From Cladorhizidae sp. MBARI D1340-BT2 (lineage: Eukaryota; Porifera; Demospongiae; Poecilosclerida; Cladorhizidae): a stretch of 64,000 bases of DNA. The notes below the pieces were generated by a model that saw only the letters and a program-made list of their open reading frames with translations, searched no databases and was not told the origin of the DNA. Of the stretch, positions 15,001 through 24,958 are shown one piece after another. The stretch spans positions 17,715,250 to 17,779,249 of the forward strand of contig JAQNBH010000014.1 in the NCBI GenBank assembly GCA_028752905.1, given 5' to 3'. Both the position numbers and the translations under genes were made by a program. Within the stretch, counting starts at the first letter, position 1; each line of letters begins with the position of its first letter.

Positions 15001-17458
15001 GAGATGTCTGCCTGTGCATCAGTGAGTGTGTATATATTATATCTACACTAGCAGAGATGCCTGCCTGTGCATAAGTGAGTGTGTATATATTATACATACA
15101 CTAGCAGAGATGTCTGCCTGTGCATCAGTGAGTGTGTATATATTATACACACACTGGCAGAGATGTCTGCTGTGCATCAGTGAGTGTGTATATATTATAC
15201 ATACACTGGCAGAGATGTCTGCCTGTGCATCAGTGAGTGTGTATATATTATACATACACTAGCAGAGATGTCTGCCCGTGAATCAGTGAGTGTGTATATA
15301 TTATACATACACTTGCAGAGATGTCTGCCTGTGAATCAGTGAGTGTGTATATATTATACATACACTAGCAGAGATGTCTGCCTGTGCATCAGTGAGTGTG
15401 TATATATTATACATACACTAGCAGAGATGTCTGCCTGTGCATCAGCGAGTGTGTATATATTATACATACACTAGCAGAGATGTCTGCCTGTGCATCAGTG
15501 AGGGTGTATATATTATACATACACTAGCAGAGATGTCTGCCTGTGCATCAGTGAGTGTGTATATATTATACACACACTAGCAGAGATGTCTGCCTGTGAA
15601 TCAGTGAGTGTGTATATATTATACATACACTTGCAGAGATGTCTGCCTGTGAATCAGTGAGTGTGTATATATTATACATACACTAGCAGAGATGTCTGCC
15701 TGTGCATCAGTGAGTGTGTATATATTATACATACACTAGCAGAGATGTCTGCCTGTGCATCAGTGAGTGTGTATATATTATACATACACTAGCAGAGATG
15801 TCTGCCTGTGCATCAGTGAGTGTGTATATATTATACACACACTAGCAGAGATGTCTTCCTGTGCATCAGTGAGTGTGTATATATTATACACACACTAGCA
15901 GAGATGTCTGCCTGTGCATCAGTGAGTGTGTATATATTATACATACACTAGCAGAGATGTCTGCCTGTGCATCAGTGAGTGTGTATATATTATACACACA
16001 CTAGCAGAGATGTCTGCCTGTGCATCAGTGAGTGTGTATATATTATACATACACTAGCAGAGATGTCTGCCTGTGCATCAGTGAGTGTGTATATATTATA
16101 CATACACTAGCAGAGATGTCTGCCTGTGCATCAGTGAGTGTGTATATATTATACACACACTAGTAGAGATGTCTGCCTGTGCATCAGTGAGTGTGTATAT
16201 ATTATACATACACTAGCAGAGATGTCTGCCTGTGCATCAGTGAGTGTGTATATATTATACACACACTAGTAGAGATGTCTGCCTGTACATCAGTGAGTGT
16301 GTATATATTATACATACACTAGCAGAGATGTCTGCTTGTGCATCAGTGAGTGTGTATATATTATACACACACTAGCAGAGATGTCTGCATGTGCATAAGT
16401 GAGTGTGTATATATTATACATACACTAGCAGAGATGTCTGCCTGTGCATCAGTGAGTGTGTATATATTATACATACACTAGCAGAGATGTCTGCCTGTGC
16501 ATCAGTGAGTGTGTATATATTATACATACACTAGCAGAGATGTCTGCCTGTGCATCTGTGAGTGTGTATATATTATACACACACTAGCAGAGATGTCTGC
16601 CTGTGCATCAGTGAGTGTGTATATATTATACACACACTAGTAGAGATGTCTGCCTGTGCATCAGTGAGTGTGTATATATTATACATACACTAGCAGAGAT
16701 GTCTGCTGTGCATCAGTGAGTGTGTATATATTATACACACACTAGCAGAGATGTCTGCCTGTGCATCAGTGAGTGTGTATATATTATACACACACTAGCA
16801 GAGATGTCTGCCTGTGCATCAGTGAGTGTGTATATATTATACACACACTAGCAGAGATGTCTGCCTGTGCATCAGTGAGTGTGTATATATTATACATACA
16901 CTAGCAGAGATGTCTGCCTGTGCATCAGTGAGTGTGTATATATTATACATACACTAGCAGAGATGTCTGCCTGTGCATCAGTGAGTGTGTATATATTATA
17001 CATACACTAGCAGAGATGTCTGCCTGTGCATCAGTGAGTGTGTATATATTATACATACACTAGCAGAGATGTCTGCCTGTGCATCAGTGAGTGTGTATAT
17101 ATTATACACACACTAGCCAGAGATGTCTGCCTGTGCATCAGTGAGTGTGTATATATTATACACACACTAGCAGAGATGTCTGCCTGTGCATCAGTGAGTG
17201 TGTATATATTATACACACACTAGCAGAGATGTCTGCCTGTGCATCAGTGAGTGTGTATATATTATACACACACTAGCAGAGATGTCTGCCTGTGCATCAG
17301 TGAGTGTGTATATATTATACACACACTAGCAGAGATGTCTGCCTGTGCATCAGTGAGTGTGTATATATTATACACACACTAGCAGAGATGTCTGCCTGTG
17401 CATCAGTGAGTGTATATATATTATACATACACTAGCAGAGATGTCTGCCTGTGCATCA
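1..17458. repeat. 53-bp satellite array with higher-order structure
   Basis: About 330 head-to-tail copies of a 53-bp monomer fill the first 17.4 kb up to the assembly gap. Each monomer contains the conserved core TCTGCCTGTGCATCAGTGAG and an A/T-rich part that can fold as a hairpin (GTGTGTATA, loop TAT, TATACACAC). Two main monomer types differ as CACAC or CATAC after the hairpin; rarer variants carry TGTGAATCAG, GGATCAG, TAGTAGAG or a 5-bp insertion. Private variants recur at fixed distances of 5,780, 3,390 and 2,700 bp, so blocks of many monomers have been duplicated. The 53-bp period is not a multiple of 3, so the short open frames inside are accidental. No spacers or genes are seen. Confidence 0.97.
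1985..13545. repeat. Tandem pair of ~5,780-bp higher-order blocks in the 53-bp array
   Basis: Rare variants recur exactly 5,780 bp apart: the 5-bp insertion at 2221 and 8001, the TATCATACAT variant at 2581 and 8361, and the TGTACATCAG monomer at 4411 and 10191. 5,780 equals 109 monomers plus 3 bp, explained by one +5 and one -2 indel per block. A nested offset of 3,390 bp links 3251 to 6641 and 11161 to 14551, and 2,700 bp links 13581 to 16281. I saw almost no differences between the copies I compared. Recent unequal exchange, or an assembly artefact, would both explain this. Block limits are approximate. Confidence 0.8.
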
Positions 17459-17558
17459 NNNNNNNNNNNNNNNNNNNNNNNNNNNNNNNNNNNNNNNNNN
17501 NNNNNNNNNNNNNNNNNNNNNNNNNNNNNNNNNNNNNNNNNNNNNNNNNNNNNNNNNN
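17459..17558. other. Assembly gap (100 N)
   Basis: Exactly 100 N, the usual placeholder for a gap of unknown size. It lies at the edge of the 53-bp satellite, so the true array length is unknown. Confidence 0.99.
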
Positions 17559-17930
17559 TAGCTTGGCAAGATATCCAAAGGAGCTACTCGAGCTGGACTC
17601 GCTGAAGAGCATTGGAAAAGCAAAGATAACTGAGATAAGAAGGAGGAAACCGCACTTCGCGAGTTTGCAAGCACCTTGATAGTCTAGCAATGAGTTTGTC
17701 ATAATGTCATGCGCCTTGCTAAAGGCGACCAGCTTGAAAGTGCTCTATATCTCTGGTTCGTTAAGAAAAGAGGGCAAGGCACTCCAGTCAGTGGACCATT
17801 GCTAAGAGAGAAGGCAGCAGATTTCTGTGAAAAGTTACGTGAATGGGAATCAGAAGTACCACCATTTTCTGGAGATGCTGATGAGATAGACTACACAGTA
17901 TTGCAGGCAATGTTCCGAATCCACTGAGAC
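17559..17930 (+). pseudogene. Tigger/pogo-like (CENP-B HTH) transposase fragment
   Basis: Two open pieces in different frames resemble the DNA-binding part of Tigger/jerky transposases. The first (to about 17679) reads GKAKITEIRRRKPHF, like the first helix-turn-helix of the family. The second (17709-17927) reads LESALYLWFVKKRGQG followed by PVSGPLLREKA, the hallmark of the CENP-B-type HTH (Tc5 family). The pieces are separated by a stop and a frame change, and the catalytic DDE domain is absent, so this is a relic. Its 5' part may be lost in the adjoining gap. Family recognition is by motif only. Confidence 0.75.
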
Positions 17931-19030
17931 ATCACTGATGATTCAAGTGGTGACTTACCATATTCTAACAACATTTTGGGGTTATAACTTTGGATGTTCT
18001 GCACACTAGATAGACATATTGTTAAATACACAGATGCATCATAGATTGATACAGATACCTGGATAGATAGATACATAGATGGATCTTTGAAGATGGATTT
18101 CAAGGTGTGTGCCAGTTTATTTCCTTAGCTAAGTATTCAAGGCATGTTGAAAGTGTTTTGGAGCCAAAACCACATTAGGGAAGCTAAGCAGCTGCAAGTG
18201 GGAGTTTTAACCTATGAATGACCTTATTGTGGGTCAAACCACCTACTTCCTGATGCCTACTGCACTCTGTTGCCTCTCCATACTCCTGAATAGGATTTGT
18301 GGGGTAATCTCCCCACTTAGTGGGTACCAGGAAAGTGTCGAATGACCTTCACTATGCTAGAAAAGGTTTTATAATGGTGGCTGTGTCCAGGTTTTTAGGC
18401 TACCTCCTCTGCACATGCTTAGAAATACCATATAGTGCTTGCTTTGCGAGGATTTCTGTAACTGAACTTTCGAGGTGTTTGGTATTCCTTACCGGACTTT
18501 GTTATTGATTGGAAGGCACAATTTTCGCATTTAGTCTGTGAAAACCTTGCTATTTCCTGGGGGCCTATAAGAAACAAAAGGTTGTGTTTGGTAGAAAGTA
18601 TCTCATGAATGGTTAATGAGTTGTGGGATCTCTCTCCCTTAAAACAGTTGTTGAATTTTCTGAGAAGTTGGGGAACAGAAGGGATTATGGAGTAAGATGG
18701 CCAAACTGGAGAAAGAAAATTGAGTTTGCATCAAGATCACATCGAGTTTTGAGTCAGGCCTTACTCCTGCTTCTGCCATGCTGGTATATATAGGGGAATA
18801 TATATTTTTTGATTTTTATTATTTTTTAAAATTTATATATATATATATATATATATAATATGTGTGTGTGTGTGAGGTGTGACCTATACTCCGATATAGC
18901 ATACATCAAATATGGCTGTCAATACCGGGGGGGGGGGGAATTTCATGTGTATTTATTTCTCGAAAACCCACCTTTTATAAGCCTGTAAAAGTGTAAAGCA
19001 AAATTCTTTTGTGTTCTATTGCAACTGCAG
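17931..19030. other. Intergenic or intronic sequence with simple repeats
   Basis: I see no convincing gene here. It contains GATA-rich sequence (about 18005-18085), an (AT)n(TG)n stretch near 18837-18875 and a G homopolymer near 18929. Because the downstream CD225 exon starts with a splice acceptor, part of this is probably intron. Confidence 0.6.
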
Positions 19031-19222
19031 GCTTCTGATCACAACAGGAATGGGCAATACACGTCTGCCAGGACGTGCGGGAACATGGCGCTTTGCTGTA
19101 GCATCTTTTCGACGGTCTACTTTGTTTTGCTGGTCATCGCAGGGGTCACCATGCTCATTCTGGCCCTGACTATTGGCGTATGGAGCGAGCATGAAAGTCC
19201 AACTTATTCAACATTGTTTTGA
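19031..19222 (+). CDS. CD225/dispanin-family protein, last exon
   Basis: This exon encodes the second half of a CD225 domain: ASDHNRNGQYTSARTCGN, then a long hydrophobic segment (about 27 residues) and a short tail ending in TGA at 19220-19222. A pyrimidine-rich acceptor ending CTGCAG lies directly before it, and the first codon is in phase 0, the same phase and position as the corresponding exon at 25974-26246. CD225 proteins (IFITM, proline-rich transmembrane proteins) are small two-pass membrane proteins of the plasma or endosomal membrane. The exon for the first membrane segment is not visible between the gap and this exon, so it may lie before or inside the satellite. Function of this member is unknown. 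Confidence 0.8.
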   Translation, partial: ASDHNRNGQYTSARTCGNMALCCSIFSTVYFVLLVIAGVTMLILALTIGVWSEHESPTYSTLF

Positions 19223-20336
19223 AGAAAACTCTTATTTGTTGTTGTTGATTTCCCTTATGTGAAACTGCATTATCTTAGCGATATATATGTATATATATAT
19301 ATATAATTTTATGCATTAAGGGGGGGGGGGTTACTGGATGGTATTATTACTTTTACACTTAAAAAAAAAATATTTAAAAAAAATCACATCTATAGGTATT
19401 TTTCTCTACAATTTCATGGGGTTGTCGATTGATGGTTTGGAGAACATCGTTTACTAATTCCCATAACCCTCCCCCCCCCAAATGGTGCCATAACCTGTAC
19501 ACTTTTATATCTCTCTTGCAAGATTGTATATTATTATGATGATTATATAAGCACCAAAATACACACCCTTTAGAGAGTGGAAACCGTATATTAAGTGTTG
19601 TATATAGAGCTTAATTTTTCTAAACATAACCACTTTCCAATTAACTGCAGTAGTAAATGAACGGGTTACATAAAGTTCATTTCGGGAATAGTTTCTAGTT
19701 TCGTTATCATTATAGCTATAGGTGATTAGGTCATAAAAGAAAGAAAAAACCCAAAAACTTCATGCAGAAAATTGTACTATATATAATATACTGCAGGTTA
19801 GTTGAGCCTGTTTGGGATGGGATGTAATCTGTTCTTCACCTGGTTATATTGGCAGGCAGATTGAATACACTCCACCTTTCTCCTAATCACTATCCTCAAA
19901 CCTCTTCCTCCGAGATCTATATATGTAGTTATCCCCCATCTTTATTTGTCTTGTATAATTATATATATATATATAATATATATACACACTCTTAGGTATC
20001 TTCTTTGGTCCTTACGACTAGAATATTGGGTAGTGGCAAAAGCATGTTCATGTAAAGCTACACACTCGCGCAGCTGTTAGTCCCACAACAACTAACACTA
20101 ATATCCACATCATCACCACACAGTTCCAATAACTTTTCAAACATACTTCCATGTGTACTTCAATGTGTACTTCAAGCACGAAAGCTTCTTTGCATGGTCA
20201 CCAAGACAGTTTACCGAAATCAGGAGGCAAATTTATTAGCGCACAAAAAGCTCTCGAGCTATAGTGTATGCTGAAGCCGAGTTGAGCCTAAGGGACCTCG
20301 GCTCAGGCATGTAAAAACAACAACATATTTTAGAAA
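19223..20336. other. Non-coding flank between CD225 exon and hAT element
   Basis: This holds the 3' untranslated region of the CD225 exon and A/T-rich sequence. It has several TA/AT microsatellites (about 19282-19306, 19960-19985) and G, A and C homopolymers (about 19321, 19360, 19471). No coding region is supported, except that the leftmost part of the open frame interrupted by the hAT insertion (20236-20343) lies here. Confidence 0.55.
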
Positions 20337-20343
20337 TAAAGCC
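20337..20343. repeat. Candidate target-site duplication, left (TAAAGCC)
   Basis: TAAAGCC directly precedes the CAGGGG terminus of the hAT element and recurs directly after its other end at 23795-23801. hAT elements normally duplicate 8 bp; 7 are seen here, so one base has changed or the boundary is off by one. Confidence 0.6.
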
Positions 20344-20519
20344 CAGGGGTGTATTTAGGGGGGGGCGGGGGGGGGGGGGGGCATTCGCCCCCCCTTGTAT
20401 CATTCTCGCCCCCCCCCCCCCCCTTGAAATTAGAGATATTTTTTTAAATAATGTCAAGAAAGGTGTAATACAAGAAAGGTGTAATAAGCTTATGATATCA
20501 GGTTCAAATGATAGGAATG

Positions 20520-22706
20520 TCAAACTGAGGTTCTTCTTGGTTTTCTCTGCCATACGTCCACAATCTCTTCAAGGTCGCTCTCAGAGAGTACTTCTGGTGC
20601 CTCTATAGCAATCCTCATAAGGTGAGAAAGGCTGCAGTCACTTAGAGAATTACGCAAACGAGTCTTGATCATCTTCATCTGTGAGAAGCTTCTCTCCACA
20701 GAAGCAGTAGAAACTGGAATCGATAAGCAGATGGAGGCAATCTTGTGCAAATTGGGAAACATGGCCTTGAGCATGTCGTTTGAAACAAGTTCTTTCAGCT
20801 GTGATGCAGTAGTATCCCGTGGTTGCTTGACTAACAGCTGGCGGAATGTTTTCCACTCTGTAAGTATTTCAGTGGAAATCATGGCTGTCTTCACTGTTTC
20901 TTCTCCATCCAATGTTTCTGCATCTCTATCTTCTCCATAGTGAGCAATCAGTTTCTCAACAGACGTGTCTCTATAAGTGGGAAAAGATACTGAATCTGGT
21001 TTTGGAACTTTCCGTGGATCGAATATAGACAATGCTGATACAACAGCGTTGGATGAAGAAAATCGGCTTGTTATGTTGGCCTTTAAATCAGCAACAAAAG
21101 GCTTACCAACAACATTCTGGAACGAAAGTATTTTATCAGCGTCAATAGACACCTTTGTAGATGACTTCAAGTCTTCAACGTTTTCAAGAAGCTCCAACAC
21201 CCAGTTCGCTCCAGGCAAAACTGCATCATCCAAGGATTTAACAGTAGCATCAACAAGGAATGATATCAACGAGAGGTCAAGCTGCTCTGCCTGAAGTGCT
21301 TTGCTGAGCTTGGCAACTTGTGGTAGAGTGAAATCAAGCAAATATATAGCTGCAATCGTAGACAATTTGCAGAGGGCACCATGGATTCCAAGAGCTTCTG
21401 GCTCGTGGGACGTCTCGTAGATGTTCCCAATGGTGATTACAATTGCAGAATAACTTGCTTTGACAGCTTTGACACACCTTTCATGTGCCAGCCAGCGTGT
21501 GTCAGATGGCTTGATCACTTTCATTTCTGGAAGTTCAAGAACGTGCTGTACCTCCTTCAGACACTCTGCTCGCTTGGGGGAATTGCGAAAATGCTTCCAA
21601 AGAGTAGTCGATGTTCTGTAAACATGAGCAATTCCAGGAGTTTTATTGGCAGCTTGCACACAAGCCAACTGCAGTAAGTGACAGTGGCAGTGTATAAACA
21701 GAGCGTGAGGAGTATGTTTCTTGATACGTGCCTGAACCCCGGTCTTTCGTCCAGAAAAAGTTGCAGCTCCATCAAATCCCAATCCAACTATTCTTCCGAC
21801 TTGTCGACCTTTCTTCTTTAAACAATCGATGAGATTAGAATAGATGGTCTCTGCATCAGCCTTCTTCAATGGAATAAGCTCCAGAAAGCACTCTACTGGT
21901 ACACCATCTTCCTCCCAGCGGCAAAACACAGACAATTCTTCTACGTTGGTGACATCTGTGCACTCATCTGCCATGAGGCTGTACATAGGTGCCTTTTGAA
22001 GTCGCTTCAGAATCGACTCCTCCACCCATGTCCCCAATGATTCGATGAATTCAACCACAGCCAATCTTGATGTGTACACAGCATTTCTTGGTGCAGTTTC
22101 TAAGAATTGCTTCAAATGTTGGCTGCCACATCGAACCACCACGTCAACCAGCTTCTCAAATTTTGTCGAATGTGCAACTTGTTCTTTCGTAAGAAAATGA
22201 GTGAGTAGGATCAGGCACTTCACTGCAGCTCTGTTCTGAGCTCTTTTGCGAGCTAAAACATTCTGGAGTTGCTGTACAACTGTTCCACCTTTGGCTGCTC
22301 CTTTAGCTGCAAAAAGAGCTTGAGTTGCATGGATATGGAAGTCACTTCTCGCATGAGCTTTCATTTTTTCAACAGCTTTCTTCCAATTTCTGCAAGGTTG
22401 TGTGACCCACACTCCTCCAGTACGCTGCAGACCAGATTGCTTGCAAACCTTGCAAAAGGCACCATCGCTATCCTCGTCATAATAGAGCCAACTGAAATCT
22501 TTCTCCCAGCTCTTAGAGTATTTTCTCTTCGTGGATACAGAAGAGCGGTGTTTGTTTTGCTTGCTTTTCTTTGAAGGTGGAGGACTAAGGCTAGGACTAG
22601 ATGCCTCGACATGCTCAGAGCTATCTGTTCTGCTATCTTCGCTATCGCTGCTATTAGCATGAGAAGAGGCTTGAGAAGTACTTGCAAAGTATGAGCGAAT
22701 ATCCAT
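20520..22706 (-). CDS. hAT-family transposase, intact, 728 aa (ZNF862/KIAA1586-like)
   Basis: It cuts and pastes its own element using an RNase H-like catalytic core with an inserted helical domain. The N-terminus is Ser-rich and basic (1-65). A TTF/BED-like zinc finger follows at about 68-130 with FCKVC and a downstream H-x-H. The catalytic region shows MADECTDVTN (Asp about 247), GLGFDGAATFSG (Asp about 312) and the HCHCH segment near 339-343. The C-terminal hAT dimerisation domain has SIPVSTASVERSFSQMK (Glu about 671). All three acidic residues are present, with no stop or frameshift over 728 codons. The ATG at 22706 is the first in frame, giving MDIRSYFA, a start common in this family. 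It could be an active transposase; domestication is less likely because terminal repeats are present. Confidence 0.9.
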   Translation of the reverse strand: MDIRSYFASTSQASSHANSSDSEDSRTDSSEHVEASSPSLSPPPSKKSKQNKHRSSVSTKRKYSKSWEKDFSWLYYDEDSDGAFCKVCKQSGLQRTGGVWVTQPCRNWKKAVEKMKAHARSDFHIHATQALFAAKGAAKGGTVVQQLQNVLARKRAQNRAAVKCLILLTHFLTKEQVAHSTKFEKLVDVVVRCGSQHLKQFLETAPRNAVYTSRLAVVEFIESLGTWVEESILKRLQKAPMYSLMADECTDVTNVEELSVFCRWEEDGVPVECFLELIPLKKADAETIYSNLIDCLKKKGRQVGRIVGLGFDGAATFSGRKTGVQARIKKHTPHALFIHCHCHLLQLACVQAANKTPGIAHVYRTSTTLWKHFRNSPKRAECLKEVQHVLELPEMKVIKPSDTRWLAHERCVKAVKASYSAIVITIGNIYETSHEPEALGIHGALCKLSTIAAIYLLDFTLPQVAKLSKALQAEQLDLSLISFLVDATVKSLDDAVLPGANWVLELLENVEDLKSSTKVSIDADKILSFQNVVGKPFVADLKANITSRFSSSNAVVSALSIFDPRKVPKPDSVSFPTYRDTSVEKLIAHYGEDRDAETLDGEETVKTAMISTEILTEWKTFRQLLVKQPRDTTASQLKELVSNDMLKAMFPNLHKIASICLSIPVSTASVERSFSQMKMIKTRLRNSLSDCSLSHLMRIAIEAPEVLSESDLEEIVDVWQRKPRRTSV

Positions 22707-22750
22707 ATTAATATGAAGAGAAATCAGCTAGTAAGGTTTCTTTTATAGAG

Positions 22751-23130
22751 ACTTTAAGACCATGACATAATGGACTGAGTTAAAAATACTGAGAGAGAGT
22801 GGGAAAGAAGGAGGGAACTGAAGAAGTGACAAACCTACAAAGGAGAACACGTGGTGGTGTGTGATGACTTTAAGACCATGACATAATGGACTGAGTTAAA
22901 AATACTGAGAGAGAGTGGGAAAGAAGGAGGGAACTGAAGAAGTGACAAACCTACAAAGGAGAACACGTGGTGGCGTGTGATGACATCATGTCTAAGATTA
23001 GACTTGAAGACCATGACATAATGGACTGAGTTAAAAATACTGAGAGAGAGGGAGTGGGAAAGAAGGAGAAACAAAAGAAGTGACAAACCTACAAAGGAGA
23101 GCACGTGGTGGTGTGTGATGTCATCGTGTC
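22751..23130. repeat. Three tandem copies of a ~115-135 bp repeat upstream of the hAT transposase
   Basis: Each copy starts with GACTTTAAGACCATGACATA (third copy GACTTGAAGACC), runs through GAGAGAGAGTGGGAAAGAAGG and ends around CACGTGGTGGTGTGTGATG. Copies begin near 22751, 22866 and 23001. They lie between the transposase start and the right terminus, where promoter or transposase-binding repeats would be expected. Confidence 0.85.
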
Positions 23131-23794
23131 ATGACACATGCTCTCCTTTTTCCAAGCAGCTACAATATCATGAGAAATATATACAGTCTAGCCATAGTTC
23201 GGTATAGCATAATGCCATTGGTAGTCAGTCAAAATAACTATCCTCAGACATTGTAAAAGCAAAAAAAAATATGGGGGGATCTTCCCCCCAGACCCCCCTT
23301 TTACGACTTATGAACATGTTAAGAAAATATTAACAAAAATTAGGGCACCAAGTGACCAACCATTTCCACCCCCCCCCCCCCCCCCCCCCTAGAGAACTAG
23401 AGAAAAATTGTGTATGAAACCTGTTGTCCATGATTTTGTAAGAAAATGCATGGAATGCAACATAATTCGATTTCACAAAAGCCCACCTCCATTATACGAG
23501 TGACAAGTGACTATATCTAATCTATATATGCTGATTGCCGTAGCATGCAACTTCAGCAAATATTTAAGATGGAATGTTGTACTAAAGATTTTAGAAAAAG
23601 TGCATGCCATCATAAGTAGCAGCTATATATACAGTTAGTACTGCAAAAATACCTGTGGGTAAAACACTTTCGTACTCCACGCGGAAGCCCAGGGTGCACG
23701 TCCCCTTTCCGCACCATCCAGGCTCTCCGCCCCCCCTTATTTTTCCATATCTCAAGTTGGCCCCCCCTTGGCAAAATTTCTGTATACAACCCTG

Positions 23795-23801
23795 TAAAGC
23801 C
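23795..23801. repeat. Candidate target-site duplication, right (TAAAGCC)
   Basis: This is the direct repeat of 20337-20343, immediately after the CCCTG end of the hAT element. Confidence 0.6.
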
Positions 23802-24122
23802 ACACCCTACATTCATCATTATGGGGTTGTATACAAACCCTGACAAGTGTACTGAATTTCCTTTGACTTGTACTTGGAGCAACATAAAAAATCTGTAACA
23901 AACTGGTTGCTGATCATCTTCCACAGTCATCCTTATTATATCCTCATGTAACACTGATGGGGATATAACACTCATCTTGCCCCTGCAGGCAGTAGGTTGC
24001 TGAGGACTATTTGGAGTAGAGGGTATTGCATTGGCCTCTAATGGCATCTGGAGAACCAGGGGTAAAACAGCCTTGAAGGTCCAAGTTTGCCAGAAAACAC
24101 CCCAGAAATAAAGCCGACTCAA
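23799..24122 (-). other. Open reading frame interrupted by the hAT insertion, unrecognised
   Basis: On the - strand an open frame starts at 24122 and reads about 108 codons, including CRGKMSVISPSVLHEDIIRM, before reaching the hAT insertion. With the element and one copy of TAAAGCC removed, the frame continues on the far side for about 36 more codons (20343 to a stop at 20236). I recognise no domain, and an open frame of this length can arise by chance. It may be a disrupted host exon or an older transposon fragment. Confidence 0.25.
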
Positions 24123-24763
24123 TCTAGCATCACGAGCTTACTGATAATGGTAAGTTTTTCAATTCCCCCCCACTCATTTAGTCATAATTATACAGGCTAA
24201 TGTTAAATCTGTAACCATGGCTACCAAGGATCAATACTATGGCTACCAAGGACCAATGAATGATTTAATACAGCTAAATTCATTTTTTAAAGTTTATCGA
24301 GCTTTTTGGGGGTGGTATCTTAGGTAATCTCCCAGGGAAATTATTTATAAAAAAAACATTTTTCTTTTTTGTACCATAAAATACTACAGATTCCAACTGT
24401 CTGGCTAAAAACAGTCTAATCTAACCTATATTCATGCTAACTCATGGCCAAGGCACTGAGATAAAGAAGGAGACGGATCAGAAAGGGGCTTCAAGACAAA
24501 CATTCAGAGAGAGGGTGTGTGGTCTATGGTGTGGGGGGATTTGATACTGGACCTAGTCTACCCCAAAAATCCAACTGAACCCTAGTGTGAAAGAGTAGTG
24601 TCAACTGAACCTATTGTAACAGTATCAAGGGCTATTGACCCTCCATACCTTGTACAACCAATGTTCAAGTTAACGTTATTTTGTATTGCATTTTACCGTA
24701 TACTATCTTGTTTGACCCTAGGACAATTTTTTCATCCCCATACTTTGATTTGATGTCATATTG
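24123..24763. other. Unannotated A/T-rich sequence
   Basis: I find no coding evidence here. There is a short direct duplication around GGCTACCAAGGA (about 24210-24255). Otherwise it is unremarkable. Confidence 0.5.
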
Positions 24764-24952
24764 CAGGGGTGTATTTAGGGGGGGGCGGGGGGGGGGCATA
24801 CGCCCCCCCTTGTATCATTCTCGCCCCCCCCCTTGAAATTAGACACCACCCTTATACATTACATACACCATCATTGTATCATTCTCGCCCCCCCTTATTT
24901 TTCCATATCTCAAGTTCGCCCCCCCTTGGCAAAATTTCTGTATACAACCCTG
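24764..24952. mobile_element. 189-bp hAT-type MITE
   Basis: It has the same termini as the 3.45-kb hAT element: CAGGGGTGTATTTAGGGGGG at the left and AAAATTTCTGTATACAACCC then TG at the right. It also shares the G/C-rich subterminal blocks and the TTGTATCATTCTCGCCCCCC segment. There is no coding capacity. The flanking direct repeat ATATTG (24758-24763 and 24953-24958) is a candidate shortened target-site duplication. It was probably mobilised by a transposase like the one encoded at 20520-22706. Confidence 0.75.
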
Positions 24953-24958
24953 ATATTG

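Larger units (their letters stand above)
20344..23794 (-). mobile_element. hAT DNA transposon, apparently complete
   Basis: The element is about 3.45 kb, running from CAGGGGTGTATTTAGG at the left to TGTATACAACCCTG at the right, flanked by direct repeats TAAAGCC. CAGGG/CCCTG ends are typical of hAT. Both ends carry strikingly G- or C-rich subterminal tracts. The single gene (20520-22706, - strand) is uninterrupted. Upstream of its start lie three copies of a 115-135 bp repeat (22751-23130). The same ends occur on a 189-bp MITE at 24764-24952, so the family has non-autonomous relatives nearby. Confidence 0.75.

Noticed and set aside
236..17223. Short open frames (60-90 codons) in the 53-bp array, such as repeated MCIYYTHTSRDVCLCISECV peptides
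   Set aside because: They recur with the satellite period, shift frame each 53 bp, and have no start or splice context.
1..17458. CRISPR-like array
   Set aside because: Repeats are directly adjacent with no unique spacers, and the context is animal.
1..17458. CENP-B box in the 53-bp monomer
   Set aside because: No TTCG...CGGG-type motif is present in any monomer type.
17891..18103. - strand frame of 70 codons with YLSIQVSVSIYD
   Set aside because: It comes from a GATA-type simple repeat.
20665..22687. Several frames of 70-108 codons on both strands
   Set aside because: They are shadows of the intact hAT transposase.
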